Origin: Duganella margarita
Lineage (GTDB): Bacteria; Pseudomonadota; Gammaproteobacteria; Burkholderiales; Burkholderiaceae_D
Assembly: GCF_009857535.1 (NCBI RefSeq)
Contig: NZ_WWCS01000020.1
Span: forward strand, 30,882 to 94,881
Direction: 5' to 3'
DNA: 64,000 nucleotides
The notes under the pieces were generated by a model, which saw only the letters and a program-made list of their open reading frames with translations, was not told where the DNA came from and ran no database searches. Positions 46,339 to 56,619 of the stretch are shown one piece after another. A program made the position numbers and the translations under genes. Position 1 is the first letter of the stretch, and the number at the start of each line of letters is the position of its first letter.

Positions 46339-47643
46339 ATGGCAGATTTATTTTCCACCGATCCACGTCAGCCGCTGGCGGAAGCGCTGCGGCCCAAGAC
46401 GCTCGACGAGGTTATCGGCCAGCGTCACCTGCTGGGGCCGGGCAAGCCGCTGCGCCTGGCGTTCGACTCGGGCCAGCCGCATTCGATGATTTTGTGGGGC
46501 CCGCCTGGCACCGGCAAGACCACGCTGGCGCGGCTCACCGCCAAGGCCTACGACTGCGAATTCATCGCCTTGTCGGCGGTGTTTTCGGGCGTCAAGGATA
46601 TCCGCGCCGCGATGGAGCAGGCGCAGCACAATCTGGACATGGGCAAGCACACCATCCTGTTTGTCGACGAGATCCACCGTTTTAATAAATCGCAGCAGGA
46701 CGCCTTGCTGCCGTATGCCGAGTCCGGGCTGGTGACGCTGATCGGCGCGACCACGGAAAATCCTTCGTTCGAGGTCAACTCGGCCTTGCTGTCGCGCGCG
46801 CAGGTCTACGTGCTGAAGTCGTTTGACGAAGCCGAACTGCGGCAGATGGTCGACCGCGCCCGCGACAAGGTGCTGACCCAGCTGGAATTTGAAGAAGCCG
46901 CGATCGACACGCTGATTGGCTATGCCGACGGCGATGGCCGCCGCCTGCTGAACCTGCTGGAACAAACCGGCACCGCCGCCAACGCCGCCAAGACCAACCA
47001 GATCACCGCCGAGTTCATCCAGAACGCGCTGACCTTGAACGCGCGCCGCTTCGACAAGGGCGGCGACAATTTCTACGACCAGATCTCGGCGCTGCACAAA
47101 TCGGTGCGCGGCTCGAATCCGGACGCCGCGCTGTACTGGCTGTGCCGCATGCTGGACGGCGGCGCCGATGCGCGCTACCTGTCGCGCCGCATCGTCCGCA
47201 TGGCGTGGGAAGACATCGGCCTGGCCGATCCGCGCGCGATGCAGATCGCCAACGACGCCGCCACCACCTTCGAGCGGCTCGGCTCGCCGGAAGGCGAACT
47301 GGCGCTGGGGCAGGCGGTGATCTACCTGGCGATTGCCGCCAAGAGCAACGCCGGCTACAACGCCTTCAACGAAGCCATGGCGTTTGTGCGCAAGGACAAG
47401 TCGCGCGAAGTGCCAGTGCACCTGCGCAACGCCCCGACCAAGCTGATGAAGGAACTGGGCTACGGCCACGAGTACCGCTACGCCCACAACGAACCGCATG
47501 CCTACGCCGCCGGCGAAACCTACTTCCCCGACGATATGCGCGATCCCGGCTGGTACCAACCGGTGCCGCGCGGGCTGGAAGCCAAGGTCGCCGACAAGCT
47601 GGCCTTCCTGCGCCAGCTGGATGCGGACGCCGGCAAAAGCTGA
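46339..47643 (+). CDS. rarA: Replication-associated recombination protein A (RarA/MgsA)
   Basis: AAA+ ATPase of the clamp-loader family acting at stalled forks. It has 434 residues: Walker A WGPPGTGKTTLARL, Walker B LFVDEIHRFNKSQQD, sensor 1 IGATTENPSFEVNSALLSR, then the RarA-specific C-terminal tetramerisation region (YDQISALHKSVRGSNPDAALYWL, VHLRNAPTKLMKELGYGHEYRY). In many relatives serS follows directly; here about 2.9 kb of other genes intervenes. Confidence 0.96.
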   Translation: MADLFSTDPRQPLAEALRPKTLDEVIGQRHLLGPGKPLRLAFDSGQPHSMILWGPPGTGKTTLARLTAKAYDCEFIALSAVFSGVKDIRAAMEQAQHNLDMGKHTILFVDEIHRFNKSQQDALLPYAESGLVTLIGATTENPSFEVNSALLSRAQVYVLKSFDEAELRQMVDRARDKVLTQLEFEEAAIDTLIGYADGDGRRLLNLLEQTGTAANAAKTNQITAEFIQNALTLNARRFDKGGDNFYDQISALHKSVRGSNPDAALYWLCRMLDGGADARYLSRRIVRMAWEDIGLADPRAMQIANDAATTFERLGSPEGELALGQAVIYLAIAAKSNAGYNAFNEAMAFVRKDKSREVPVHLRNAPTKLMKELGYGHEYRYAHNEPHAYAAGETYFPDDMRDPGWYQPVPRGLEAKVADKLAFLRQLDADAGKS

Positions 47644-47852
47644 GGCCAAATAGCATCGGGCTCGGCCCAGCTCAACATGCCGCCCATTTGCCTCAACGTT
47701 CTCACCCGCAGCTCCAACTTCCTGCTGTGGATGACTGCCTATTCCGGCTCGCCTGCTTGTGCTGTATCAATCCGTATGACTATGTGTTGTCAAAGTTGGC
47801 CACCCTCAGCGAGTAGATGATCAAGACTTTCATCTACTATGCGAGGTTGAAT

Positions 47853-48233
47853 ATGTCGTTCATTTACAAGGAAGTGCGGTCGCTCGAAGGCAGGGACAAG
47901 GTTGGAAATGCAGAGTGCGTCACGCTAATCAAGGCATATACGAAAGCCGGCTGGACTGGTGGCTGGAGGCAAGGTGCCAACGTGGTGGGAAATCGCGCTT
48001 TGCCGCAGGGGACCGCGATTGCCAATTTTGTTGATGGTAGGTGGCCCGGCAAGGCGCACGGCAATCATTCTGCGTTTTATATGGGGCAGGTGTCGGACGG
48101 CATTTATATTCTCGACCAATGGCCTGGCAAGCCGAAGATCGGCAAGCGGTTCGTGCGGCGCCAGGGGCGGGATGCGCGGGGCAATTTCATCAATCCTTCA
48201 GACAATGCCGACGCATTTTTTGTGATTGAATAG
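47853..48233 (+). CDS. BPSL0067 family protein, candidate peptidoglycan amidase effector
   Basis: A 126-residue cytosolic protein without a signal peptide, matching the BPSL0067 family (NlpC/P60-like fold). A plausible catalytic triad is Cys22 (GNAECVTLIKAY), His72 (HGNHSAFYMG) and Asp88 (IYILDQW). The gene is visibly lower in GC than its neighbours and starts three codons-worth of bases before a secreted partner gene, which suggests an effector and immunity pair of the type VI amidase kind. GAGGTTGA precedes the ATG at 47853. No secretion genes are in the window. Family assignment is good; the effector role is inference. Confidence 0.78.
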   Translation: MSFIYKEVRSLEGRDKVGNAECVTLIKAYTKAGWTGGWRQGANVVGNRALPQGTAIANFVDGRWPGKAHGNHSAFYMGQVSDGIYILDQWPGKPKIGKRFVRRQGRDARGNFINPSDNADAFFVIE

Positions 48234-48236
48234 AGC

Positions 48237-48665
48237 ATGAAGAAATTTCTCATTGCGACGGCAGCCGGTTGGCACGTAGTGGCAGCACAAGTTTTTGCCG
48301 CCCCGGTCCATTATCGGTGTCCCCAGGAACTTCCCTCTGCTACGGTACGGGTTCAGCCGCAGCCTGGCTGGACGGCATTTGTCGGCTCGCCACTCTATCT
48401 TAGCGGGGCCGCCGCCGCTGATGGCCCGCCAGCCCGTCTTGGCATTTTGCGGGGCGAGGATGGTAGCAGGAGCAAGACGTCGTGGACGCAAAAATATTCC
48501 CTCGAAGGTACTTATCCGGAGGGAAAGTGGCTACGTTGCGATTATGGCGCATTGGGCGAAATTTCCTTGGGGATGCGCCTGCCTGACAGTGTTCGAGCGT
48601 GTGCCGTCACCGGAAAAAAGGGTGTGCATGCGGGAGAAAACGAGTTCGATATCGTATGCTACTAG
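48237..48665 (+). CDS. STY0301 family exported protein, candidate immunity partner
   Basis: A 142-residue protein with a signal peptide (MKKFLIATAAGWHVVAAQVFAAP) and four cysteines in the mature part (HYRCPQEL, WLRCDYG, RACAVTG, DIVCY) that would form two disulfides. It resembles the STY0301 family, whose members are often found beside BPSL0067-type genes. It starts 3 nt after that gene ends. Low GC like its neighbour. Periplasmic location is where an amidase inhibitor would need to act. The pairing is by position and family co-occurrence as I recall it, not by a search. Confidence 0.72.
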   Translation: MKKFLIATAAGWHVVAAQVFAAPVHYRCPQELPSATVRVQPQPGWTAFVGSPLYLSGAAAADGPPARLGILRGEDGSRSKTSWTQKYSLEGTYPEGKWLRCDYGALGEISLGMRLPDSVRACAVTGKKGVHAGENEFDIVCY

Positions 48666-48734
48666 TTGCTATGCGGAGCGCGGGAAATGTTGTTAAGATA
48701 TAACATTCAAGGATCCGCGCATTAGAGGAGCAGC

Positions 48735-49562
48735 ATGCAGCAAATGGTGGTCGACGGCGTCGACATTTATATTGAAGGCGACGGTGCCGAGACCATCGTG
48801 ATGATTCACGGCTGGCCCGATACCTACCGCGTGTGGGACGCGCAGGTGGCCGAGTTGCGCCACCGCTACCGCTGCGTGCGTTTCACCTTGCCGGGCTTCG
48901 ACAATACCAAGCCGCGCCGCTCGTACTCGCTGGACGCGATGATGCGCGTGCTGCTGCACATCATAAACAGCGTCAACAAGAAGGAAAAAGTCATCCTGAT
49001 GCTGCACGACTGGGGCTGCGTGTTTGGCTATGAGTTTTATATGCGTAACAAGGCGCTGGTGTCGGCGATTATCGGCGTCGATATCGGCGATGCGCAGTCC
49101 AAGGCCACCATCCGTTCGCGTTCGGTCGGCCAGAAGATGATGGTCAGCGGCTATCAGAGTACGCTGGCGCTGGCCTGGGCCATCGGCGGCCCGGTCGGCA
49201 CGGTCATGACGCGCACCATGGCGCGCGTTCTGGGCGCGCCGTCGCCGCGCGAGCATATCAGCGTCGGCATGGACTACCCGTATTACATCCTGACCGCCGG
49301 CGCGGCCGGATCGTACAGTTCGCTTGTGCCGTTCGTGCCGAAAGTGCCTATGCTGTTCATTTACGGCACCCGCAAGCCGTTCATGTTCCATTCGCCGCAA
49401 TGGACGGAAACCATGGCGGCGCGCGAAGGCTGCAAGGTGGTGGCGATGGAAACCGATCACTGGCCGATGATACGACAGCCGGAACGCTTCAATGACGTGG
49501 TCATCGGCTGGCTGGAAAAGCCAGCCGTTGACGCGGAAAACGGGGAACAGGACGCCGCCTGA
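48735..49562 (+). CDS. Alpha/beta-hydrolase with Asp nucleophile (epoxide hydrolase/haloalkane dehalogenase type)
   Basis: A 275-residue cytosolic hydrolase. The oxyanion region is VMIHGWPDTYRVWD; the nucleophile elbow is LMLHDWGCVFGYEF, where Asp takes the usual Ser place, as in epoxide hydrolases and haloalkane dehalogenases; the catalytic His is in METDHWPMIRQPERF. A lid domain (IRSRSVGQKMMVSGYQSTLALAW) lies between. The natural substrate cannot be told. GAGGAGCAGC precedes the ATG. It belongs to the insertion between rarA and serS. Confidence 0.85.
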   Translation: MQQMVVDGVDIYIEGDGAETIVMIHGWPDTYRVWDAQVAELRHRYRCVRFTLPGFDNTKPRRSYSLDAMMRVLLHIINSVNKKEKVILMLHDWGCVFGYEFYMRNKALVSAIIGVDIGDAQSKATIRSRSVGQKMMVSGYQSTLALAWAIGGPVGTVMTRTMARVLGAPSPREHISVGMDYPYYILTAGAAGSYSSLVPFVPKVPMLFIYGTRKPFMFHSPQWTETMAAREGCKVVAMETDHWPMIRQPERFNDVVIGWLEKPAVDAENGEQDAA

Positions 49563-49578
49563 GCAGGCGGCTCCGGGA

Positions 49579-49992
49579 TTAACGCAGGCGGATCGGTTTC
49601 TGGTACGGCGCGAACGGCGGCGGCGGCAGCTGCGCCGACGCGTAAGCCTGGCGGAAGCACTCGGCTTTCTTGCCTTCGACGTCAGTGGTGCTGCGCGTCA
49701 CTTTGCCCGATGCGTCCAGCGTCAGGATGATCACTACCGGATGTTTGGAAATATCGTGGCAGTTGCCGCGTTCGTCGAGTTTTTGCGCATTGTTATAGTT
49801 GAGCGAGATTTCCTCGTACTTGGTGGCCTTGTCGTTCGGGAACTGGGCGTTGAACTTGTTCATCTCGCCGGCGAAATTGGGATTGGCCGGCGGCGCCGGT
49901 TCGTCCTTGCCGCCACCGCCCATGGTCGAGCAACCGGTGGCGATCAGCACGATGGCGCTGGCTGCTGCAATTTTCAGGATATTAGTTTTCAT
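49579..49992 (-). CDS. Putative lipoprotein
   Basis: A 137-residue protein with a lipobox (IVLIATGC) near residue 21 followed by a Gly/Pro-rich linker. The mature part (QKLDERGNCHDISKHPVVIILTLDASGKVTRSTTDVEGKKAECFRQAYASAQLPPPP) resembles the C-terminal half of TonB-like energy-transducer domains in its final strand and Pro-rich end, but is too short to call. GAGGAGAAGA precedes the ATG. Convergent with the hydrolase gene. No function assigned. Confidence 0.7.
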   Translation of the reverse strand: MKTNILKIAAASAIVLIATGCSTMGGGGKDEPAPPANPNFAGEMNKFNAQFPNDKATKYEEISLNYNNAQKLDERGNCHDISKHPVVIILTLDASGKVTRSTTDVEGKKAECFRQAYASAQLPPPPFAPYQKPIRLR

Positions 49993-50256
49993 TTCTTCTC
50001 CTCATTGAATGTACTGTTGAATACATAGTACAAATTTCAACCAGCGAGTGGCGCACGATTAGTTGCGTAGGAGAAATCCTACAGCGGTTCGGCGGCGGCG
50101 CGCGAGGCGCCTGCAGACCACTGCCGGCGCCGCCAATCTGCATTTCAGCCGCTGTTTTTTGCGCTTCATCGCATCCCCGTGGCGGGCTATAACGCCTTTA
50201 GGTACAGTACAACCATACCGCAGCACTTACTGACCACCCACCCCAAGGAGCGCATC

Positions 50257-50463
50257 ATGAACATCGCTAAAAACATGGAAATCATCTTCGTCGCCGCTAC
50301 CGTCATCGCCGGCGCCACCACCTTCGCCACCGCCGCCGATGAATACGACGCCGTGGTCGCCGCCCCGGTCGCCAAAGTGGTGGTGCTCGACCACGCCGCC
50401 GCCATGCCAACCGTGACTGTCACCGCCAAACGCCTGACCGCCGCCGAAAAAGCCGCGCTGTAA
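50257..50463 (+). CDS. Small exported protein, 68 residues
   Basis: Begins MNIAKNMEIIFVAATVIAGATTFATAADEY, a signal peptide with likely cleavage after ATA (near residue 26). The mature part is about 42 residues, Ala/Val-rich with PTVTVTAKRLTAAEKAAL at the end. CAAGGAGCGCATC gives a strong ribosome-binding site for the ATG at 50257, and the frame further upstream has none. No family recognised. The VTVTAKR motif resembles conserved ends of short proteins annotated only as hypothetical in Massilia-type genomes; that is from memory. Confidence 0.6.
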   Translation: MNIAKNMEIIFVAATVIAGATTFATAADEYDAVVAAPVAKVVVLDHAAAMPTVTVTAKRLTAAEKAAL

Positions 50464-50553
50464 TGGCGGCAGCCGGCGGGCTGCGCAAAACTCGCAAGCA
50501 AGTGGCTTCGTCTTGGTACAATGGTTGTTTTCGTTATAAACGCCTTTGCTCCC

Positions 50554-51849
<1,296 letters not shown>

Positions 51850-51874
51850 TCCTTCCATTTTCTCCACCACCTGC

Positions 51875-51880
51875 TATAAT
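51875..51880 (+). promoter_or_regulatory. Candidate -10 box of the tRNA-Ser pair
   Basis: TATAAT 32 nt upstream of the first tRNA. A 9-bp inverted repeat CCACCTGCT (51867) / AGCAGGTGG (51897) brackets it. Confidence 0.55.
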
Positions 51881-51912
51881 CTTGCCTTCTCGCAGCAGCA
51901 GGTGGGGAAAAC

Positions 51913-52002
<90 letters not shown>

Positions 52003-52043
52003 TTTGTTTGGATGTGAGAAAAAGTAGTAAAAATGCGTCACCA

Positions 52044-52133
<90 letters not shown>

Positions 52134-52143
52134 ATATTCAACG

Positions 52144-52170
52144 AAAAAGCTCCCGCAAGGGAGCTTTTTT
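52144..52170 (+). terminator. Terminator of the tRNA-Ser transcript
   Basis: AAAAAGCTCCC-GCAA-GGGAGCTTTTTT, perfect stem with T-run. Confidence 0.92.
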
Positions 52171-52246
52171 GTTTTCATGATGCCGTCACAATCGCTGTCT
52201 ACAATCCTTGCGTTCAAACAGCGCACTGCGATTGAGAAGGTAGCCA

Positions 52247-53671
52247 ATGTCAGCGGAAGCGATCGCACTCCAGTCCGGGCAAGGCGCGTCACCGCCGGCC
52301 TATCGCGATAGCTGCATGGACGCGTTGTCGCGCATCCTGGCGAGCAAGGCGTTTGCCAAGAGCACGCGCTTGTCGGCCTTTCTGCGCCATGTCTGCGTGA
52401 CGACGCTGGAAGGCCGCGAGAAGGTCCTGTGCGAACAGCATATCGGCACCGCCGTGTTCGGCCGTCCCGACCATTACAATCCCTCGGAAGACACCATTGT
52501 CCGCAGCAGCGCCCGCTTGCTGCGGCAGCGCCTCGCGTCGTACTACGAGGAGGAGGGACGGCAAGACCAGCTGCGCATCAGCATCCCGCGCGGCGCCTAT
52601 GTGCCGGTGTTTGTTGCGGCGACGCCGGCCGAGGTGACGGCGCGCGCGCCGGCGCCAGACGCTGCCGGCGCGTCGCTGTCAGCGCAGCCAGCCCAACCTC
52701 AACCGACGCCGCAGCAGCCAGCGCAGCAGATCACTCCGCCACCGCCCGCGCCCCCCAAGGCGACCGCCGAAGCGCCGCCGCTGTTGCCGCCGGCAGTCCA
52801 CCCGCCTGCGATCGCTGCGCCAGTGCCCGCCCGCGCGTTCCACTGGTGGTGGCTGGCCGGGCTGGCAGCGCTGCTGGGCCTGATTTTGTGGCTGGCGCTG
52901 CGCACCAGTGCGCCAGCGCTCGACGCCAGCAAGAAATTCTGGGCCCTGATGTTGCCGGCCGACCGTGACACCCTGCTGGTGATCCCGGACAACGGCCTGG
53001 TGATGTATCAGGGCGACCTGCACCGGGGGGTGCCGCTGAGTGACTACATCGCCAACCGCCCCGGCGTCGCCGATACGCCGGCAGCCGCGCTCAGTCTGGC
53101 GCAATACGGCGCCAGGCGCTATACCGCGATGTCGTCGGTGACGCTGGCGGCGGAAATGGGCAAGCTGGCGACCGCCGCGCCGGAGCGCTACCACGTGCGC
53201 TTCGCGCGCGACGTGCAACTCACCGACTTCAAGCATGACAACACCGTCATCGTCGGCGTCGAGCAATCCAGTCCGTGGTGGGCCTTGTTCCGCAACCAGT
53301 TCAATTTCCACATCGACTGGGACAAGGACTCCGGCGACTTCCTGGTTTTGAACGATCATCCCGCCAGCGGCGAACAGGCCGCCTATCCCTTTTCGTGGCG
53401 CGACCCGAACCGGCGCGGCTACGCGCTGATCGGTTTCAAGCGCAATTTGAGCGGCAATGGCCATACCTTGCTGCTCGGCGGCACCACCTCGGCCGGTACC
53501 GACGCGGCCATCGAATTCCTGATGAACCCGGCCTCGATGGCGCCGCTGATGAAGCAGGCGCAGCGCAGCGACGGCAGCATCGGCGAGTTCGAAGTGCTGC
53601 TGCAATGCGTGCTGCAGGCCAACGGCAGCACCGATATCCAGCTGCTCGGGGTGCGCATCAAGCCGCCGTGA
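52247..53671 (+). CDS. Transmembrane one-component regulator with an Acidobacteria-type winged-helix-like N-terminus
   Basis: A 474-residue protein of unusual layout. Residues about 30-125 (STRLSAFLRHVC, IGTAVFGRPDHYNPSEDTIV, RLLRQRLASYYEEEG, ISIPRGAYVPVF) resemble the winged-helix module found ahead of enzymatic or TPR domains in many Acidobacteria. A Pro/Ala-rich linker (126-195) leads to one transmembrane helix (about 198-220, WWWLAGLAALLGLILWLAL), then a roughly 250-residue periplasmic domain with no recognised family (LVIPDNGLVMYQGDL, VIVGVEQSSPWWALFR). This is a CadC/ToxR-like topology. It lies 155 bp upstream of a TonB receptor and GDPD gene, the likely targets. Function inferred. Confidence 0.65.
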   Translation: MSAEAIALQSGQGASPPAYRDSCMDALSRILASKAFAKSTRLSAFLRHVCVTTLEGREKVLCEQHIGTAVFGRPDHYNPSEDTIVRSSARLLRQRLASYYEEEGRQDQLRISIPRGAYVPVFVAATPAEVTARAPAPDAAGASLSAQPAQPQPTPQQPAQQITPPPPAPPKATAEAPPLLPPAVHPPAIAAPVPARAFHWWWLAGLAALLGLILWLALRTSAPALDASKKFWALMLPADRDTLLVIPDNGLVMYQGDLHRGVPLSDYIANRPGVADTPAAALSLAQYGARRYTAMSSVTLAAEMGKLATAAPERYHVRFARDVQLTDFKHDNTVIVGVEQSSPWWALFRNQFNFHIDWDKDSGDFLVLNDHPASGEQAAYPFSWRDPNRRGYALIGFKRNLSGNGHTLLLGGTTSAGTDAAIEFLMNPASMAPLMKQAQRSDGSIGEFEVLLQCVLQANGSTDIQLLGVRIKPP

Positions 53672-53826
53672 CCTGAGCGCTTTTCTCCTCTGGAAACGGG
53701 TGAGTTTCACCGTGATTTTTCACCGTGAAACCGGCCAGCGGCCAGCGCCGCCAGCCTACACTGCGCTGCGTCTGGCCTGCTGGTGGCCGGCATCCACACC
53801 CCACTTTTGGAACGGAGAGTCTGACT

Positions 53827-56604
53827 ATGCAGTACACCATTTCCCATCGCCGGCTGTTGCAGTCGTCCGCGATGTTGCTGAGCCTGGCGCTGGACGCCCA
53901 TGCGCAGGAGAGCGCCGGCAGCGCCGATCAAACCGGCCCGACCGACCCGGTGGCGCCGGCCGCCGTGGTCAATGTCACCGGGATCAAGCGCGCCTACCTG
54001 AAAGCCATCGAAAGCAAACTGGATCGCACCGGCATCGCCGACGTGGTTAGCGCCAACGAGGTGCAGGGCTTGCCGGACAACACCATCGTCGAAGCGCTGC
54101 GGCGCGTGCCCGGCCTGTCGGTGCTGCCGACGCTGGACAACGAACACCCGCGCGACGAAGCGGCGACGCCGGTGTTGCGCGGCCTGGGGGCCGCCTATAA
54201 CAACGTCACCATCGACGGCTCGCCGCTGGCCTCACCGGGCACGCCGAATGGCAACCTCGGTTCGATCGGCCGCGGCGTGCGGCTGGACTTGCTGCCGTCG
54301 TCGATGATCAGCGAGCTGGTGGTGGCGAAAACCTTCTCGGCCGACCAGGAGCCGAACGCCATCGGCGGCGCCATCGACCTGAAAACCCGCAGCGCGTTCG
54401 AGCGCAACGGCCTGCCGTTCTTCACCATCGAAGGTTCCGGCGGCGGCGCCAGCGATGCGTCGCGGCCGCGCAAGCAGGACCGGGTGGGCGAGCGCCTGAC
54501 AACGACCGGCAGCTTTACGTTCGGTCCGCAGCGCCAGTACGGCATGGTGGTCTCGGCCAATTACCAGAAGCTGGAAACCAGCACCGATACCCACATGACC
54601 ACCGACACGGTGTTCGAAAACTTCTACGACAGCAATGGCAACCGGCTCACCGGCAACAACCTGGGCAACGGCTACGCGGTGCCGCAGCAGGACAAATACT
54701 GGTACGTACAGGACAAGCGCACCCGTGTCGGCCTGACCGTCAAGCTGGAAGCCAAGCCCGACGACAACGTGTACAGCTTCGTCACCGCCGGCTATTACCG
54801 CTTTAACGATCTGATGCAGCGTAACGAGAACCTGATCGACCCGCGCAACACGCTGGTGGTGCAGAACCAGACCGCGACCTCGGGCCACTATCCGGGCGGC
54901 GACGTCGAAGTCGGTTTCTCGCAGCAGGACATGACCAGCGCCACCAAGCTGCTGCAAAGCGGCGTGGACTGGAAGCTGGCCGACAATGAAACGCTCGGCC
55001 TGCGCGCCAACCTGTCGCGCGCCACCTACCGCGAGCCGATCAGGATGATCAAGTACGCCACCAATACCGCCTATGCCGCGCCCGGCACGGGCGGGGCGGT
55101 GCCGGTAGCCACGCCGGAGTACGCGTTCAATTACGACACCGGCGGGCTGAATCACTCGTTCAACGTGTCGCCAGCGGCCTACAACAACCTGGCGAACTAC
55201 AAGCTGCTGTACTACCGCGACGATTACCAGCGCTCGGCCACCGACACCATCGGCAACCTGCGCGCCGACTATCGCCGCAACCTGGACCGTCCCGGCCTGG
55301 GCTTTGCCGCCGGCCTCAGCTACACACTGGACAAGCCCAGCTACAACATCTACCGCAACGATCTGGAGCCCAACACCAGCCAGCCGGCGCTGACGCTGGC
55401 CGGCGTCACCGGACCAAGCGCGCCGCTGCTCTACAACCAGAGCGGACTGGGTTTGATCACCATCGATCCGCAGGCGGCCAGCGCGCAAATCGCCGCGTTG
55501 CGTGCCGCCGGCGGCCTGAATACCACCAACCAGACCGGCTTCAGCAACCAGGATAATTTCGAGCACACGGAAAAAACGCTGGGCGCCTACGCTCAGCTGA
55601 GCTTCAATACCGATCAGTGGAAAACCCTGCTCGGCCTGCGCGAAGACCATACCTCGCAGGACACCAACGGCCGCGCGCTGGTGGCCGGCAGCTGGACCGC
55701 CTTGCCGACCAGTTCCAGCTACCACTTCCTGCTGCCGTCGATCCAGACCACCTACCAGGCCGATGCCGACCTGGACGTCCGCATGGCGGCCAGCCAGACC
55801 ATCGGCCGGCCGACCTACGATTCGTATGCGGCGCGCACCGCGATCAGCTTTGCCAATGTCAGCGATGCCGGCAACCCTAACGCACAGGGCGTGGCGGTGA
55901 CGGTCGGCAATCCCGATATCAAGCCGCGGCTGTCGACCAACACCGACCTGGCGCTCAACTACCGCCTGCCGAAGGCCGCCAACGGCCTGCTGTCGCTGGC
56001 GGTGTTCAACAAGGACATCAAGGACGAGATCTTCAATCAGTCGTCGCAGGGCTATACCTACCAGGGCGTGACGTATGCGAATGCGGTGGTGTCGAAACCG
56101 GCCAACGCTTCGAGCACATCGATCAAGGGCGTGGAGGCCAGCGCCGTGGTCAATTCGCTGGGCTGGCTGCATCCGCTGCTGAACGATGTCGGCGTCAGCG
56201 CCAACTGGAGCGTGCTCGATGGCCGCATGGCGGTGCGCAAGGCCGACCGCAGCATCCGCACGCTGGACCATCTGGTCGGCCAGCCGGACCAGACCCGCAA
56301 TCTGACCGTGTTCTACGCGCGCCAGGGGCTGGAGCTGCGCGCCGCCTACAACTACCAGGGCAAGGCCTTGCGCTCGATCGTGCCGGACATCAGCTGGCAG
56401 GACCTGTACTGGGCGCCGCGTGCGCAAGTCGACCTGCAGGCCAGCTACAAGCTCAGCCGGGAGTTGACGCTGTTTGGCCAGGTGCAGAACCTGCACCGCG
56501 CGCGCATGACCAGCTACACCGGTCCGTCGCAGAACCTGTTGAAGGATACCTATTCGGTGCCGATGGTGGCCTGGATCGGCCTGCGTTACACGCCGAACTT
56601 TTGA
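53827..56604 (+). CDS. TonB-dependent receptor (925 residues)
   Basis: Outer-membrane receptor with a signal peptide (LLQSSAMLLSLALDAHAQ), plug domain (GLPDNTIVEALRRVPGLSVLP, VLRGLGAAYNNVTIDG, PNAIGGAIDLKTRSAFE) and a long beta-barrel ending LRYTPNF. The ATG at 53827 has GGAGAG eight bases upstream; open frame before it is not conserved. It is 15 nt ahead of a secreted glycerophosphodiesterase gene and 155 bp after the transmembrane regulator, so a glycerophosphodiester-type or similar phosphate-containing ligand is a working guess. Confidence 0.9.
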   Translation: MQYTISHRRLLQSSAMLLSLALDAHAQESAGSADQTGPTDPVAPAAVVNVTGIKRAYLKAIESKLDRTGIADVVSANEVQGLPDNTIVEALRRVPGLSVLPTLDNEHPRDEAATPVLRGLGAAYNNVTIDGSPLASPGTPNGNLGSIGRGVRLDLLPSSMISELVVAKTFSADQEPNAIGGAIDLKTRSAFERNGLPFFTIEGSGGGASDASRPRKQDRVGERLTTTGSFTFGPQRQYGMVVSANYQKLETSTDTHMTTDTVFENFYDSNGNRLTGNNLGNGYAVPQQDKYWYVQDKRTRVGLTVKLEAKPDDNVYSFVTAGYYRFNDLMQRNENLIDPRNTLVVQNQTATSGHYPGGDVEVGFSQQDMTSATKLLQSGVDWKLADNETLGLRANLSRATYREPIRMIKYATNTAYAAPGTGGAVPVATPEYAFNYDTGGLNHSFNVSPAAYNNLANYKLLYYRDDYQRSATDTIGNLRADYRRNLDRPGLGFAAGLSYTLDKPSYNIYRNDLEPNTSQPALTLAGVTGPSAPLLYNQSGLGLITIDPQAASAQIAALRAAGGLNTTNQTGFSNQDNFEHTEKTLGAYAQLSFNTDQWKTLLGLREDHTSQDTNGRALVAGSWTALPTSSSYHFLLPSIQTTYQADADLDVRMAASQTIGRPTYDSYAARTAISFANVSDAGNPNAQGVAVTVGNPDIKPRLSTNTDLALNYRLPKAANGLLSLAVFNKDIKDEIFNQSSQGYTYQGVTYANAVVSKPANASSTSIKGVEASAVVNSLGWLHPLLNDVGVSANWSVLDGRMAVRKADRSIRTLDHLVGQPDQTRNLTVFYARQGLELRAAYNYQGKALRSIVPDISWQDLYWAPRAQVDLQASYKLSRELTLFGQVQNLHRARMTSYTGPSQNLLKDTYSVPMVAWIGLRYTPNF

Positions 56605-56619
56605 ACGGGCACAGATACC

